DNA from: Polynucleobacter sp. UB-Piko-W3
GTDB taxonomy: Bacteria; Pseudomonadota; Gammaproteobacteria; Burkholderiales; Burkholderiaceae
Length of the DNA stretch: 64,000 bases
Assembly (NCBI RefSeq): GCF_018881635.1
Contig: NZ_JACVPY010000002.1
Span: forward strand, 1,015,545 to 1,079,544
Direction of reading: 5' to 3'
Part shown: one piece after another, positions 1 through 8,667 of the stretch
How positions within the stretch are numbered: position 1 is the stretch's first letter
Layout of the letters: each line of letters starts with the position of its first letter
Made by a program: the position numbers and the translations under genes
The notes under the pieces: generated by a model
What the model saw: only the letters and a program-made list of their open reading frames with translations
The model's database searches: none
Told to the model about the DNA's origin: nothing

Positions 1-834
1 ATCGGGACCCTACTTGGGGCGGCAGGCCTCTCCTCATGCAGCTTCATGGGAAGCAAAAAACCGGTGGTTGGCTTGGCACTTGGTGCAGGAGCGGCCAGAG
101 GTTTTGCCCATGTGGGCGTAATTAAGGCGCTAGAAGCACAAGGTATTCGCCCTGACATCGTTGTTGGCAGTAGCGCTGGCAGCGTGATTGCTGCCCTACT
201 TGCCTCTGGCGCCACGGGTAATGAACTCAATCGCCTTGCCCTCAATCTGGATGAAGCCACCATTGCCGATTGGGGCCTGCCATTTGTTGGACGCTTTGGA
301 GGCCTCATTAAAGGAGATGCCCTACAAAACATGGTGAATCGCGAAGTCCAAAACAAAACTATTGAACAAATGCGTATCCCCCTCGGTATTGTGGCAACTG
401 AATTGCAATCAGGCAAAGGTGTCTTATTTAGAACTGGCAATACTGGTCAGGCCGTCCGCGCATCGTGTAGCGTGCCTGGCGTTTTCCAGCCCACAGTTAT
501 TGGTAATAAAGAATATGTTGATGGCGGATTGGTAGCACCAGTACCAGTGAGTTATGCAAGACAAATGGGGGCAACCATCGTGATTGCAGTCAATATTTCT
601 TCGGAGCCAGCCCATCAAGATGCCAGCGGTACGTTTGGCATCCTTCAACACACCATTGCAATTATGCAAAGCAGCATTAATCAGTTTGAACTTAAAAGCG
701 CTGATATCGTGATTACTCCTCAACTCAAGCAAATGAGTAGTGGTGACTTCAGATCCAGAAATGCTGCAATCCTTGCCGGAGAATCTGCAGCACAGGAACA
801 AATGGCTTTGATTAAGGAAAAGCTAAAGGGCTAA
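1..834 (+). CDS. Patatin-like phospholipase lipoprotein, RssA type (5' end outside window)
   Basis: A patatin-family serine acyl hydrolase predicted to cleave membrane phospholipids or acyl esters. Numbered from the ATG at 46, the oxyanion-hole glycine motif GAGAARG is at residues 13-19, the nucleophile elbow GSSAG has Ser43, and the partner aspartate is Asp159 in a DGG motif, so the catalytic dyad is intact. The frame stays open to the first base of the window. The upstream residues are hydrophobic and end in LSSC, a good lipobox, so the true start is outside the window and the product is probably a lipid-modified envelope protein rather than a protein starting at 46. The family assignment is firm; the substrate is unknown. 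Confidence 0.88.
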   Translation: MGTLLGAAGLSSCSFMGSKKPVVGLALGAGAARGFAHVGVIKALEAQGIRPDIVVGSSAGSVIAALLASGATGNELNRLALNLDEATIADWGLPFVGRFGGLIKGDALQNMVNREVQNKTIEQMRIPLGIVATELQSGKGVLFRTGNTGQAVRASCSVPGVFQPTVIGNKEYVDGGLVAPVPVSYARQMGATIVIAVNISSEPAHQDASGTFGILQHTIAIMQSSINQFELKSADIVITPQLKQMSSGDFRSRNAAILAGESAAQEQMALIKEKLKG

Positions 835-844
835 ACCCCCTTTA
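824..844 (+). terminator. Weak hairpin after the patatin gene
   Basis: A 7-bp stem (TAAAGGG/CCCTTTA) with a 7-nt loop overlaps the stop codon of the patatin gene. No T-run follows directly, so it is only a possible terminator. Confidence 0.25.
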
Positions 845-873
845 ACCCGATGCCCTTTTCATAGGCATGGTAT

Positions 874-917
874 ATTTCCATTTATCTAATTGTAGTTACA
901 ATTAGATAAATGGAAAT
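874..917. promoter_or_regulatory. Perfect 21-bp inverted repeat covering the brnT start codon
   Basis: The arms at 874-894 and 897-917 are exact reverse complements separated only by GT. The right arm contains the brnT start codon at 910-912, and no Shine-Dalgarno sequence precedes it. In DNA this is a strong candidate operator for the BrnT-BrnA complex, since type II antitoxins commonly bind palindromes at their own promoter. In RNA it would fold into a hairpin hiding the toxin start codon. The repeat is directly visible; both roles are inference. Confidence 0.75.
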
Positions 918-1179
918 TACTTATGATCGATCAAAAAACCTATACAACATCAATAACCGCCATCTCTCCTTTGAGGAGGTGGTTAATTTTGATTTTGAAA
1001 CTGCTAATTACACCATCGACAAAAGAAAAGATTATGGGGAGATCCGTCGATGCGCAATTGGGTATCTTGGAAATAGGTTATATGCCTTGGTTTTTACGGA
1101 AACAAAAAATGGTATTCGGGTAATTAGTTTTAGAAAAGCCAATAAACGAGAGGCAACAAATTATGACCAAAAAAGTTAA
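910..1179 (+). CDS. brnT: BrnT family type II toxin
   Basis: An 89-residue protein of the BrnT family, RelE-fold ribonucleases that inhibit translation and are neutralised by BrnA. It has the typical short start (MEI followed by Y-D), the early SFEE segment after a histidine, the central acidic DFETA stretch, and the C-terminal RVISFRKANKRE stretch with the R-x-I-S-x-R-x-A pattern characteristic of BrnT. The length is normal. It overlaps the downstream antitoxin by 17 nt, the usual brnT-brnA order. The start at 910 matches family length but sits inside a perfect inverted repeat and lacks a ribosome binding site. The assignment is by motif and context. Confidence 0.85.
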   Translation: MEITYDRSKNLYNINNRHLSFEEVVNFDFETANYTIDKRKDYGEIRRCAIGYLGNRLYALVFTETKNGIRVISFRKANKREATNYDQKS

Positions 1180-1435
1180 GAAGGATCTAGAAGATTTTGA
1201 ATGGACGGCAGCTGAATTAAAGGCTTCGAAGAAGATAAACTCCCTTCCAAAGTCTTTGCAGCAAAAAATAGCCTCGCGCAAGACTAGAGGGGCACAAGTA
1301 GCCCCAACCAAAATTTCAACCACGATCCGCCTATCAAGCGAGGTAGTTCAATCGTTTAAAGCGACTGGAGCAGGATGGCAATCAAAGATTGATTTCGCTC
1401 TAAAACAGTGGCTTGAAGAGCATACGCTTGTATAA
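1163..1435 (+). CDS. brnA: BrnA family antitoxin
   Basis: A 90-residue antitoxin partner of BrnT. The N-terminal half is lysine-rich and probably flexible, the likely toxin-binding part. The C-terminal half, from about residue 50, fits a ribbon-helix-helix DNA-binding domain: a beta segment TKISTTIRLSSEVVQSF, then a G-x-GWQSKID turn and a final helix ending LKQWLEEH. BrnA proteins repress their own operon with BrnT, so the inverted repeat at 874-917 is the obvious candidate target. The 17-nt overlap with brnT implies translational coupling. Confidence 0.85.
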   Translation: MTKKVKKDLEDFEWTAAELKASKKINSLPKSLQQKIASRKTRGAQVAPTKISTTIRLSSEVVQSFKATGAGWQSKIDFALKQWLEEHTLV

Positions 1436-1445
1436 GCAAATAGGG

Positions 1446-2093
1446 CTATAGACTGCGTGACTTACGCTTGAGTTTTTTGACTTCATTGAGCAGTTCTTGA
1501 CGCTCTGAGTCATTCAGAGTGTCGCTGCCATCTAAGCGGCGTGCGCCATCGAAGCGCTTATCCCAATACAGACTCCCAAGATCATCGACACGAACAGTGG
1601 TGCCCTTGGATGGAGAGTGAATAAATTTATTGTCGCCAACGTAAATACCCACGTGGGAAAAAGTTAAACGCATCGTGTTAAAAAATACGAGATCACCTGG
1701 TTGCAACTCATCACGATTTATAGGCTTACCAACACGGCTCATCTGTGTTGATTTACGCGGTAGCAAAAATCCAAGTTTGTCTTTGAAAACATAACCCACA
1801 AAACTACTGCCGTCTAAGCCAGACTGAGGTAATTCAGTATCTGAACGATAGCGTACCCCAATGACTTCCATAGCGCGATCAATCAGCTCTTCTGATTTTC
1901 CAGAGACGCTATCCACCAAGCGATCAGATACGCGGTAGAGATAAGAGCGTCCAGCTTGAAACATGCTTTCTTTGGGAACCACTGCTTCTGCAGTGGCGTC
2001 ACTAGGCGAATCGACTGCATAGGCCGACACCCAAAACACGAATCCCAAGGCAAGGCCAAGGGACTTTAAAAGTGGTGCTTTTTTCAGTGACAT
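1446..2093 (-). CDS. NlpC/P60 (C40) fold protein lacking the catalytic cysteine
   Basis: A 215-residue exported protein with an N-terminal signal peptide (about residues 1-26, ending AYA) and a C-terminal NlpC/P60 domain, a family of cell-wall D,L-endopeptidases. The fold motifs are clear: LQPGDLVFF, the catalytic-type His147 in SHVGIYVGD, and a third polar position His159 in FIHSPS. The nucleophile motif, normally D-C-S-G-F-V, reads D-G-S-S-F-V, so the residue at the cysteine position is Gly95 (codon at 1809-1811). The protein may be a pseudoenzyme that binds peptidoglycan or regulates another hydrolase. The reading frame is otherwise intact and ends with a basic K-K-L-K-R-K-S-R tail. Confidence 0.85.
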   Translation of the reverse strand: MSLKKAPLLKSLGLALGFVFWVSAYAVDSPSDATAEAVVPKESMFQAGRSYLYRVSDRLVDSVSGKSEELIDRAMEVIGVRYRSDTELPQSGLDGSSFVGYVFKDKLGFLLPRKSTQMSRVGKPINRDELQPGDLVFFNTMRLTFSHVGIYVGDNKFIHSPSKGTTVRVDDLGSLYWDKRFDGARRLDGSDTLNDSERQELLNEVKKLKRKSRSL

Positions 2094-2166
2094 CGTTCCA
2101 GTTTAGCAAAGAACCCTTAATTAACCAAGTCTTGACTGTAGTCTTAAGCCTTTGTTTATAAAGATA

Positions 2167-2224
2167 ATTTAGCCTTAAATTGGGGCAAATGCACCAATTT
2201 AGCCCATTCAAAGGCTATTTAGCC
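2167..2224. repeat. Three ATTTAGCC direct repeats upstream of the NlpC-like gene
   Basis: The octamer ATTTAGCC occurs at 2167-2174, 2197-2204 and 2217-2224, spaced by 30 and 20 bp (whole helical turns). It lies between the end of yejF and the start of the NlpC/P60-like gene, which is read leftwards. It could be a regulator site array; no family is recognised. Confidence 0.4.
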
Positions 2225-2230
2225 GCCCTA

Positions 2231-3868
2231 TTAGGTCAACTCAGCAGCAGCAAAAAGCTCCTTGGTATAGACCTGGCGAGGATTCTTAATCAGAGTTTCG
2301 GTATCTCCAAACTCCACCACCTTGCCGCCTTTAAGGACCATCACCTCATGAGACATTGCTCGAATCACCGCCAAATCATGGCTAATCATCAGATAGGCCA
2401 AGTTGTACTTCTTCTGCAACTCAGTCAGCAAGGCTAATACTTGCTTTTGGATTGAGACATCTAAAGCTGAGGTGGGCTCATCTAAAACCAAAATTTGTGG
2501 ACGTAAGATCAGAGCTCTCGCAATGGCAATCCGTTGTCTTTGTCCACCAGAGAACTCGTGTGGATAGCGTGTGAGTGCTGAGCGATCGAGACCAACTTCT
2601 TTGAGCATATCAACCACCCGATTTTCACGTTCGGCAGTGGAGAGTTTCGGAAAGTGAACGTCCAATCCCTCGGCCACAATCTGCATCACATTCATACGCG
2701 GGGACAAAGAACCAAATGGATCTTGAAAAATTACCTGTAAGCTTGAGCGCATCGTACGACGCTCTACTGGTTTTAGTTTTTGCCAATCATTACCCAGAAC
2801 ATCAACAGCGCCAGAGACCTCTGCCGCAGAATCACCTAACAATCCCAGTACTGCCATACCAAGCGTAGTCTTACCAGAACCCGATTCACCAATCACGCCA
2901 ATCGTTTGTCCCTGCTTTAAAGAGAAGCTCACCTTCTTTAATACCTTATGCGGTGGAGCCTTTTTAAACCAAGAGCTAGATTCTGAGTTGGGATAAGCAA
3001 CTGATAAATCATCCGTCTTCAGAAGAACGGGCGCTAATGGCATTACAGGAGCTAAATCACGAACGGGTCCACTATTGACTAGCGCCTTTGTATAGGGATC
3101 ACTCGGTTGAGTAAAAACCTGTTTAGTCGAACCTGACTCCATCAAGTTGCCTTGATTTAATACTGCGACACGCTGCGCAAAGTGTTTTACTAAATTGAGA
3201 TCGTGCGTAATCAATAAAATACCCATACCACCTTGATCTTTAGATTCCTCCTGGAGATCTTTGAGTAAATCTAAAATCTGCAAACGCAAACTCACATCAA
3301 GGGCAGTCGTCGGCTCATCCGCAATCAAGAGGCGCGGTTTACAGGCCAAGGCCATCGCAATCATGGCGCGCTGCCGTTGACCACCTGAGAGTTGGTGCGG
3401 ATAAGAATGAAAGCGTCGCTCAGGCTCGAGAATGCCAGTCTTTTTAAGGAGATCGATCGCCGCATCAATGCAATCTGCCTTAGAAATCAGTGGCTGATAA
3501 ATCTGAACTGCTTCAATAATTTGATTGCCCACTGTGAACAATGGATTGAGCGCAGTCATCGGCTCCTGAAAGACCATGGCGATTTCTCGACCACGAATCT
3601 CACGAATATCTTGGATGGGCAATGAGAGCAAATCAACTGTACCTTGCCCATCCTTTCGATTCCATAGAATCTTGCCAGATATCTTAGCGCCCTCAGGTTC
3701 GAGTCTTAAGGGAGCCAAGGCAGTGAGTGTCTTGCCAGAGCCAGATTCACCTACCAGAGCAACGCGCTCACCAATCCCAATTTCTAAATCGAGATGGTTC
3801 ACTGCAAGCCTTTCACGGCGTCCAGACCCAAATGAAATGCAGAGATCTTCATAACGTAGCAAGCTCAT
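2231..3868 (-). CDS. yejF: Peptide/microcin-type ABC transporter, double ATPase YejF
   Basis: A 545-residue cytoplasmic ATPase with two ABC domains in one chain, as in YejF/GsiA-type peptide importers. Each half has a Walker A GESGSGKT, a signature (LSGGQRQR and FSGGQRQR) and a Walker B ending in DEPTTALD or DEPTSALD. It powers import through YejB-YejE. It is the last gene of yejABEF and its ATG overlaps the yejE stop by 4 nt, indicating translational coupling. In E. coli this system takes up microcin C and short peptides; that substrate is inferred here by homology. Confidence 0.93.
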   Translation of the reverse strand: MSLLRYEDLCISFGSGRRERLAVNHLDLEIGIGERVALVGESGSGKTLTALAPLRLEPEGAKISGKILWNRKDGQGTVDLLSLPIQDIREIRGREIAMVFQEPMTALNPLFTVGNQIIEAVQIYQPLISKADCIDAAIDLLKKTGILEPERRFHSYPHQLSGGQRQRAMIAMALACKPRLLIADEPTTALDVSLRLQILDLLKDLQEESKDQGGMGILLITHDLNLVKHFAQRVAVLNQGNLMESGSTKQVFTQPSDPYTKALVNSGPVRDLAPVMPLAPVLLKTDDLSVAYPNSESSSWFKKAPPHKVLKKVSFSLKQGQTIGVIGESGSGKTTLGMAVLGLLGDSAAEVSGAVDVLGNDWQKLKPVERRTMRSSLQVIFQDPFGSLSPRMNVMQIVAEGLDVHFPKLSTAERENRVVDMLKEVGLDRSALTRYPHEFSGGQRQRIAIARALILRPQILVLDEPTSALDVSIQKQVLALLTELQKKYNLAYLMISHDLAVIRAMSHEVMVLKGGKVVEFGDTETLIKNPRQVYTKELFAAAELT

Positions 3869-4890
3869 GGGCGACCTCCGCTCATTGCGCCTGATTTACG
3901 AGAGTCAAATGCATCCCGCAATGCCTCGCCCATAAAAGTGAGTAGAAGTAAGGTTGCGACCAAAACCACAAAGGTTGATAGTGAGATCCACCAGGCGTCA
4001 AGATTTCCTTTGCCTTGCGAAAGCAACTCTCCAAGACTGGGGGTACCAGGCGGCACGCCCAGACCTAAAAAATCCAAGCTTGTCAGAGACAAAATGGCAG
4101 CACTCATCCGAAACGGTAAAAAAGTAATCACTGGGGTCAAGCTGTTTGGCAGAATATGGCGCCACATGATTTGCACATTCGTAAGACCTAATGCTCGTGC
4201 TGCACGCACATACTCCAAGGCGCGATTCCGGAAAAATTCTGCGCGTACATAGTCAGATAATCCCATCCATCCAAATGCAGCCAAGAGGATGATTAATAAA
4301 GAAATACTGGGATTAAAGATCGAAGCAAAAATAATTAGCAGATACAACTCTGGCATGGCCGACCAAATTTCAATGAGGCGTTGCGAGACCAAATCAAACT
4401 TGCCTCCAAAGAAGCCCATCAAGGACCCCGTAATGATGCCTACGCTTACACCCACTATCGTGAGCGCTAAACCAAACAAAATGGATAAGCGAAATCCGTA
4501 AATAAGACGCGCCAGAACATCTCGCCCGCGATCATCGGTGCCGAGCCAGTTTTCTAAAGAAGGTGGCGCAGGGTTGGGCACCTGAGAAAAGTAATTGAGA
4601 GTCTCGTAGCTATAGTGAATTGGGGGATAGATTGCCCAATTGCCATTGCTCGCAATGTTTTGACGAATATCTGGGTCCAAGAAATCGGTTGGGGTCGAGA
4701 AATCGCCACCAAATACCGTCTCAGCTTGATTCTTTGCAATGGGGAAATAGAAGTGTCCTTCATAGCGAACAACTAAAGGCTTGTCATTGGCAATCAATTC
4801 AGCGCACATGGATAAGCCAAATAGGATTGTGAAGATCCATAAACTCGCATAGCCGATACGACTGTACTTAAAGCGCTGCCAACGACTCAT
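3865..4890 (-). CDS. yejE: Peptide ABC transporter permease YejE
   Basis: A 341-residue inner-membrane permease of the DppC/OppC class. One N-terminal transmembrane segment is followed by a long periplasmic stretch (about residues 30-125, including the YejE-like segment rich in F and P that ends NWLGTDDRGRDVLARL), then five more membrane segments. The EAA loop, which couples to the ATPase, is visible as RAARALGLTNVQIMWRHILP. It overlaps yejF by 4 nt at one end and yejB by 4 nt at the other. The long periplasmic insert favours YejE over generic DppC. Confidence 0.92.
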   Translation of the reverse strand: MSRWQRFKYSRIGYASLWIFTILFGLSMCAELIANDKPLVVRYEGHFYFPIAKNQAETVFGGDFSTPTDFLDPDIRQNIASNGNWAIYPPIHYSYETLNYFSQVPNPAPPSLENWLGTDDRGRDVLARLIYGFRLSILFGLALTIVGVSVGIITGSLMGFFGGKFDLVSQRLIEIWSAMPELYLLIIFASIFNPSISLLIILLAAFGWMGLSDYVRAEFFRNRALEYVRAARALGLTNVQIMWRHILPNSLTPVITFLPFRMSAAILSLTSLDFLGLGVPPGTPSLGELLSQGKGNLDAWWISLSTFVVLVATLLLLTFMGEALRDAFDSRKSGAMSGGRP

Positions 4891-5963
4891 GAGCCGCCTC
4901 CAGCGCCAAACTGAATACGAGGATCAATGTAAACATAGCAAAGATCAGAAATCAGTTTGGTAAACAAACCAATCAGGGTAAATAAATATAGGGTGCCAAA
5001 TACCACTGGGTAATCTCTACGCATCACAGACTCATAAGAGAGCAAACCAAGCCCGTCCAATGAGAAAAGCGTTTCGATTAACAGTGAGCCCGTGAAAAAT
5101 GCGCCGATGAATGCTGCGGGAAAGCCCGTTACCAGAGGTAAGAGTGCATTACGGAACACATGCTTCCACAGCACTTGTTTTTCAGTGAGGCCTTTAGCTC
5201 TTGCCGTCAATACATACTGCTTGCGGATCTCTTCTAAAAAAGAATTTTTAGTTAACATCGTTATGACTGCAAAACTACCCAATACTGAAGCGGTGATTGG
5301 CAACACTAAATGCCATAGATAGTCCATCACCTTGCCGATCAAACTGAGATCGCTCCAGTTGTCTGAAGTGAGACCTCGCAAAGGAAAAATTTGCAAGAAG
5401 CTGCCACCACCGAAGATCACTAAAAGCAATACTCCCAAGACAAATCCTGGGATAGCATAGCCGACTAAAATCATGCTACTCGTAACGGCATCAAAGCGAG
5501 AGCCATCACGTACTGCCTTGGCAATGCCTAATGGAATCGAAACTAAGTAAGTGATAAAGAATGTCCACAAACCAATGCTGATGGATACGGGTAATTTTGA
5601 AACGACTAAGCCCCAAACACTTTGATGCTGGTAATAGCTTTGACCCAAATCGAATCGGGCAAAACGTCCTAACATCATGAAGTAGCGCTCTAATGGTGGC
5701 TTATCAAAACCATAGAGTGCCTTGACCTCCTCTAAGCGTTGAGCATCGATCCCTTGGCGCCCACGATAAGTAGCGCCAGCCCCAGAAGACTCGGTGCCTC
5801 CAACAGCAGCGTCCCCTTTGCCTTTAAGCTCCAATACCATTTGCTCGACTGGGCCACCCGGCACAAACTGCACCACTGCAAAAGTCAAAGTGAGTACGCC
5901 CAATAAAGTGGGAATCATCAAGAGCAGTCGCTTAAAGATATATGCGCGCATTTGTCCTTGCAT
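4887..5963 (-). CDS. yejB: Peptide ABC transporter permease YejB
   Basis: A 358-residue DppB/OppB-type permease with six predicted membrane segments. An N-terminal helix (LLLMIPTLLGVLTLTF) is followed by the VQFVPGGPVEQMV motif and a glycine-rich insert typical of YejB. The EAA loop appears as TARAKGLTEKQVLWKHVFRN. The start overlaps the yejA stop as TAATG, and the stop overlaps the yejE start, so the four genes are translated together. It forms the heterodimeric channel with YejE. Confidence 0.93.
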   Translation of the reverse strand: MQGQMRAYIFKRLLLMIPTLLGVLTLTFAVVQFVPGGPVEQMVLELKGKGDAAVGGTESSGAGATYRGRQGIDAQRLEEVKALYGFDKPPLERYFMMLGRFARFDLGQSYYQHQSVWGLVVSKLPVSISIGLWTFFITYLVSIPLGIAKAVRDGSRFDAVTSSMILVGYAIPGFVLGVLLLVIFGGGSFLQIFPLRGLTSDNWSDLSLIGKVMDYLWHLVLPITASVLGSFAVITMLTKNSFLEEIRKQYVLTARAKGLTEKQVLWKHVFRNALLPLVTGFPAAFIGAFFTGSLLIETLFSLDGLGLLSYESVMRRDYPVVFGTLYLFTLIGLFTKLISDLCYVYIDPRIQFGAGGGS

Positions 5964-7831
5964 TATTTAGACTCCTCTTTCCACCAATTTTGCATAATCC
6001 AGGGCTCAGCTGAATAGTACAAAGGGGGCTCGGGATAGCGCATCTCTTTCCGAAAAGCTACGCGGTGAGTAGGGTTGTACCACTGAGGGACAACGTAATA
6101 GCTATTCCATAAAACCCGGTCCAAGGCTCTTGTTGCTGCGCGCAACTCATCACGGTTTTGTGCTTTGGTAATTTCCTCAACCAAAGCATCCACCACGGGT
6201 GATTGCACTCCAATGATATTGTCTGAGCCTTTCTCCTTGGCAGCTTGGCTGCCAAAACGATCCCACAGTTCATTACCAGGGTTTTGTGAATCTGGAAAAC
6301 GCGTGGTCGTCATATCAAAGTCATATTCATTGATCCTCTTTTGATACAAGGCAAAGTCGCTCGTGCGAATATCTAACTGAATACCTAGCTTTTCTAAGTT
6401 ACGACTATAAGCAGAAATCACTCTCAAGAAAAATCCGCCGTTTTCTACCATCTCCATGCGAAAAGGCTCGCCCCTTTCATTCCGCAAGGCGCCATCGCGA
6501 TATTGCCAGCCAGCATGCATCAATAATTCGCGGGCTTTCTTTAAATTCTGGCGCAGACTATCCGGTGATTTGGTTGATGGCGGTGCTGGCATAGGACCAA
6601 AGACTGCATCTGGCACCCATTGCGGATATTTAGCCTTGAGTGGTCTTAGTAACTTCAGCTCTGCTTCAGTAGGTTTACGAGGGCCATCAAAATTAGCGCT
6701 CAGATCACTATTAGTGAAGTAACTATTAATACGCCCGTATTGATCGAAAAATATTTGGCGATTCAGCCATTCGAAATCTAATGCCAAGCCCAATGCTTGA
6801 CGAACGCGTACATCCTGAAAAATTGGTTTACGCACATTCATGGCAAAACCTTGCATGCCTGCACCATTGTGATTTAAGAATGCCTTCTTCGTTAAAGTAC
6901 CGTTATCAAACTTAGATCCTACATAGCCCTTTGCCCAAATCTTGGCACGATATTCAACAATGGCATCAAACTCGCCCGCCTTAAATGCCTCGAGGCGAAC
7001 GGCATCATCGCTATACAACTTATAAAGCACGCGATCAAAGTTATAAAAACCGACGCGCACATTCAAAGGCTTACTCAATTGATCTGCCCAGTATTGTGGA
7101 TTGCGTTTATAGACAATCGATTTACCGGCTTTAAAAGATTCAATCAGGTACGGGCCGCTTCCCACAGGCGCTTCGAAGGCGATCTTCTCAAAAGGAATAA
7201 TCGTACCGTCAGGTTTCTTACCCCAATTGCGAGAAAAGATTGGCAAAGTTCCAGCCAAGATTGGCAGCTCAGCATTGTTATTCTTAAAGTCAAAACGTAC
7301 GGATCGATCTGAGAGCACTACTGCTTCTTTGATATCGGCAAAAGTGGTTTTGAATCGTGGATGTGCCTTGCCACTCATGAGCACATCAAAACTATATTTA
7401 ACATCTGCAGCTAAAACTGGCGTGCCATCAGAAAATTTTGCTTCTGGCCGAATCCGAAACGTGACTGACTGACGATCTGCTGCTACTGCGATATCTTCAG
7501 CTAGCAATCCATAGATGCTAGAAACCTCATCCGCACTCCCCTCGGCCAAAGATTCAAACATCAAATCAATTCCAGGGGCGGTTACACCGCGCAGCGTATA
7601 AGGATTGAACTTATCAAAACTGGTTCTTTGCCCAGGGTTAGGCAAAGTCAGAGTGCCTCCCCTAGGAGCATTGGGATTTACATAATCAAAGTGGGTAAAT
7701 CCATCGGCATATTTAGGCTTGCCATACTGGGAAATCCCCTGAGCCGCCTGCACTGTATTAGCACCAATCCCTACCAGCATGGCTAGGAGCAAGAAATGGG
7801 CGATATGGCGAATAGGGTTTAGGGTAGGCAT
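5963..7831 (-). CDS. yejA: Periplasmic oligopeptide-binding protein YejA
   Basis: A 622-residue SBP_bac_5 family binding protein. The signal peptide covers about residues 1-29, ending VQA. The mature part begins GISQYGKPKYADGFTHFDY, as in YejA, and contains the family segments NPNAPRGGTL, VRQALGLALDFEWLN and the C-terminal QWYNPTHRVAFR. It delivers peptides to YejBE. It is the first gene of the operon; its promoter must lie in the 50-bp gap shared with divergent fabI. No clear Shine-Dalgarno sequence is seen before the ATG. Confidence 0.93.
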   Translation of the reverse strand: MPTLNPIRHIAHFLLLAMLVGIGANTVQAAQGISQYGKPKYADGFTHFDYVNPNAPRGGTLTLPNPGQRTSFDKFNPYTLRGVTAPGIDLMFESLAEGSADEVSSIYGLLAEDIAVAADRQSVTFRIRPEAKFSDGTPVLAADVKYSFDVLMSGKAHPRFKTTFADIKEAVVLSDRSVRFDFKNNNAELPILAGTLPIFSRNWGKKPDGTIIPFEKIAFEAPVGSGPYLIESFKAGKSIVYKRNPQYWADQLSKPLNVRVGFYNFDRVLYKLYSDDAVRLEAFKAGEFDAIVEYRAKIWAKGYVGSKFDNGTLTKKAFLNHNGAGMQGFAMNVRKPIFQDVRVRQALGLALDFEWLNRQIFFDQYGRINSYFTNSDLSANFDGPRKPTEAELKLLRPLKAKYPQWVPDAVFGPMPAPPSTKSPDSLRQNLKKARELLMHAGWQYRDGALRNERGEPFRMEMVENGGFFLRVISAYSRNLEKLGIQLDIRTSDFALYQKRINEYDFDMTTTRFPDSQNPGNELWDRFGSQAAKEKGSDNIIGVQSPVVDALVEEITKAQNRDELRAATRALDRVLWNSYYVVPQWYNPTHRVAFRKEMRYPEPPLYYSAEPWIMQNWWKEESK

Positions 7832-7881
7832 ATATGTAACAATTGTAGATAGCTAATCATATTTGAAGCAAAGGAAACAAC

Positions 7882-8667
7882 ATGGGCTTTCTCTCAGGCA
7901 AAAAAATCCTCATTACCGGCGTCCTCTCCAACCGCTCGATTGCCTATGGTATCGCCAAGGCATGTCACCGCGAAGGGGCTGAACTAGCCTTTACCTATGT
8001 TGGCGAGCGCTTTAAGGATCGGATCGTTGATTTTGCGAAAGAATTCAATACTGAGCTCATTTTTGACTGTGATGTAGGTAGCGATGAGCAGATTGGCGCC
8101 CTCTTTGCGGATTTGGCTAAATCCTGGCCTCAATTTGATGGCTTTGTTCATGCCATTGGTTTTGCCCCCCGTGAAGCGATTGCTGGAGACTTTTTGGAAG
8201 GGCTCTCGCGCGAAGGCTTCAAAATTGCGCACGATATTTCTGCATACAGTTTTCCTGCAATGGCCAAAGAGGCATTGCCGATGTTGCGCGATAAATCATC
8301 TTTAGTCACATTGACCTACTTGGGCTCAATGAAGAATGTTCCAAACTACAACACCATGGGTTTAGCAAAAGCTTCTTTAGAAGCATCGGTACGCTACCTC
8401 GCTGGCTCAGTGGGTCCAAAAGGTATTCGTGCTAACGGCATTTCTGCTGGCCCGATTAAAACTTTGGCTGCTTCTGGAATCAAAGGCTTTGGAAAAATTT
8501 TGGAGGCGGTTGAAAAAACTGCACCACTGCGTCGCAACGTCACAATTGATGATGTTGGTAATACTGCTGCCTTCTTGTTATCCGATTTAGCCAATGGCAT
8601 TACTGGTGAAATCATCTACGTGGATAACGGCTTTAGCCAAGTAGTTGGCGGAATGGAAGAGGCTTGA
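7882..8667 (+). CDS. fabI: Enoyl-[acyl-carrier-protein] reductase [NADH]
   Basis: A 261-residue short-chain dehydrogenase of the FabI class, which performs the last reduction in each cycle of fatty-acid elongation. The N-terminal nucleotide-binding loop is the FabI-type G-x5-S-I-A-x-G ([16 protein letters not shown]). The active-site residues Tyr146, Tyr156 and Lys163 are at the same numbers as in E. coli FabI, the target of triclosan-type inhibitors. An AAGGAAA ribosome site precedes the ATG. The stop codon overlaps the TTG start of chrA, so the two are probably co-transcribed, although their functions are unrelated. Confidence 0.95.
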   Translation: MGFLSGKKILITGVLSNRSIAYGIAKACHREGAELAFTYVGERFKDRIVDFAKEFNTELIFDCDVGSDEQIGALFADLAKSWPQFDGFVHAIGFAPREAIAGDFLEGLSREGFKIAHDISAYSFPAMAKEALPMLRDKSSLVTLTYLGSMKNVPNYNTMGLAKASLEASVRYLAGSVGPKGIRANGISAGPIKTLAASGIKGFGKILEAVEKTAPLRRNVTIDDVGNTAAFLLSDLANGITGEIIYVDNGFSQVVGGMEEA

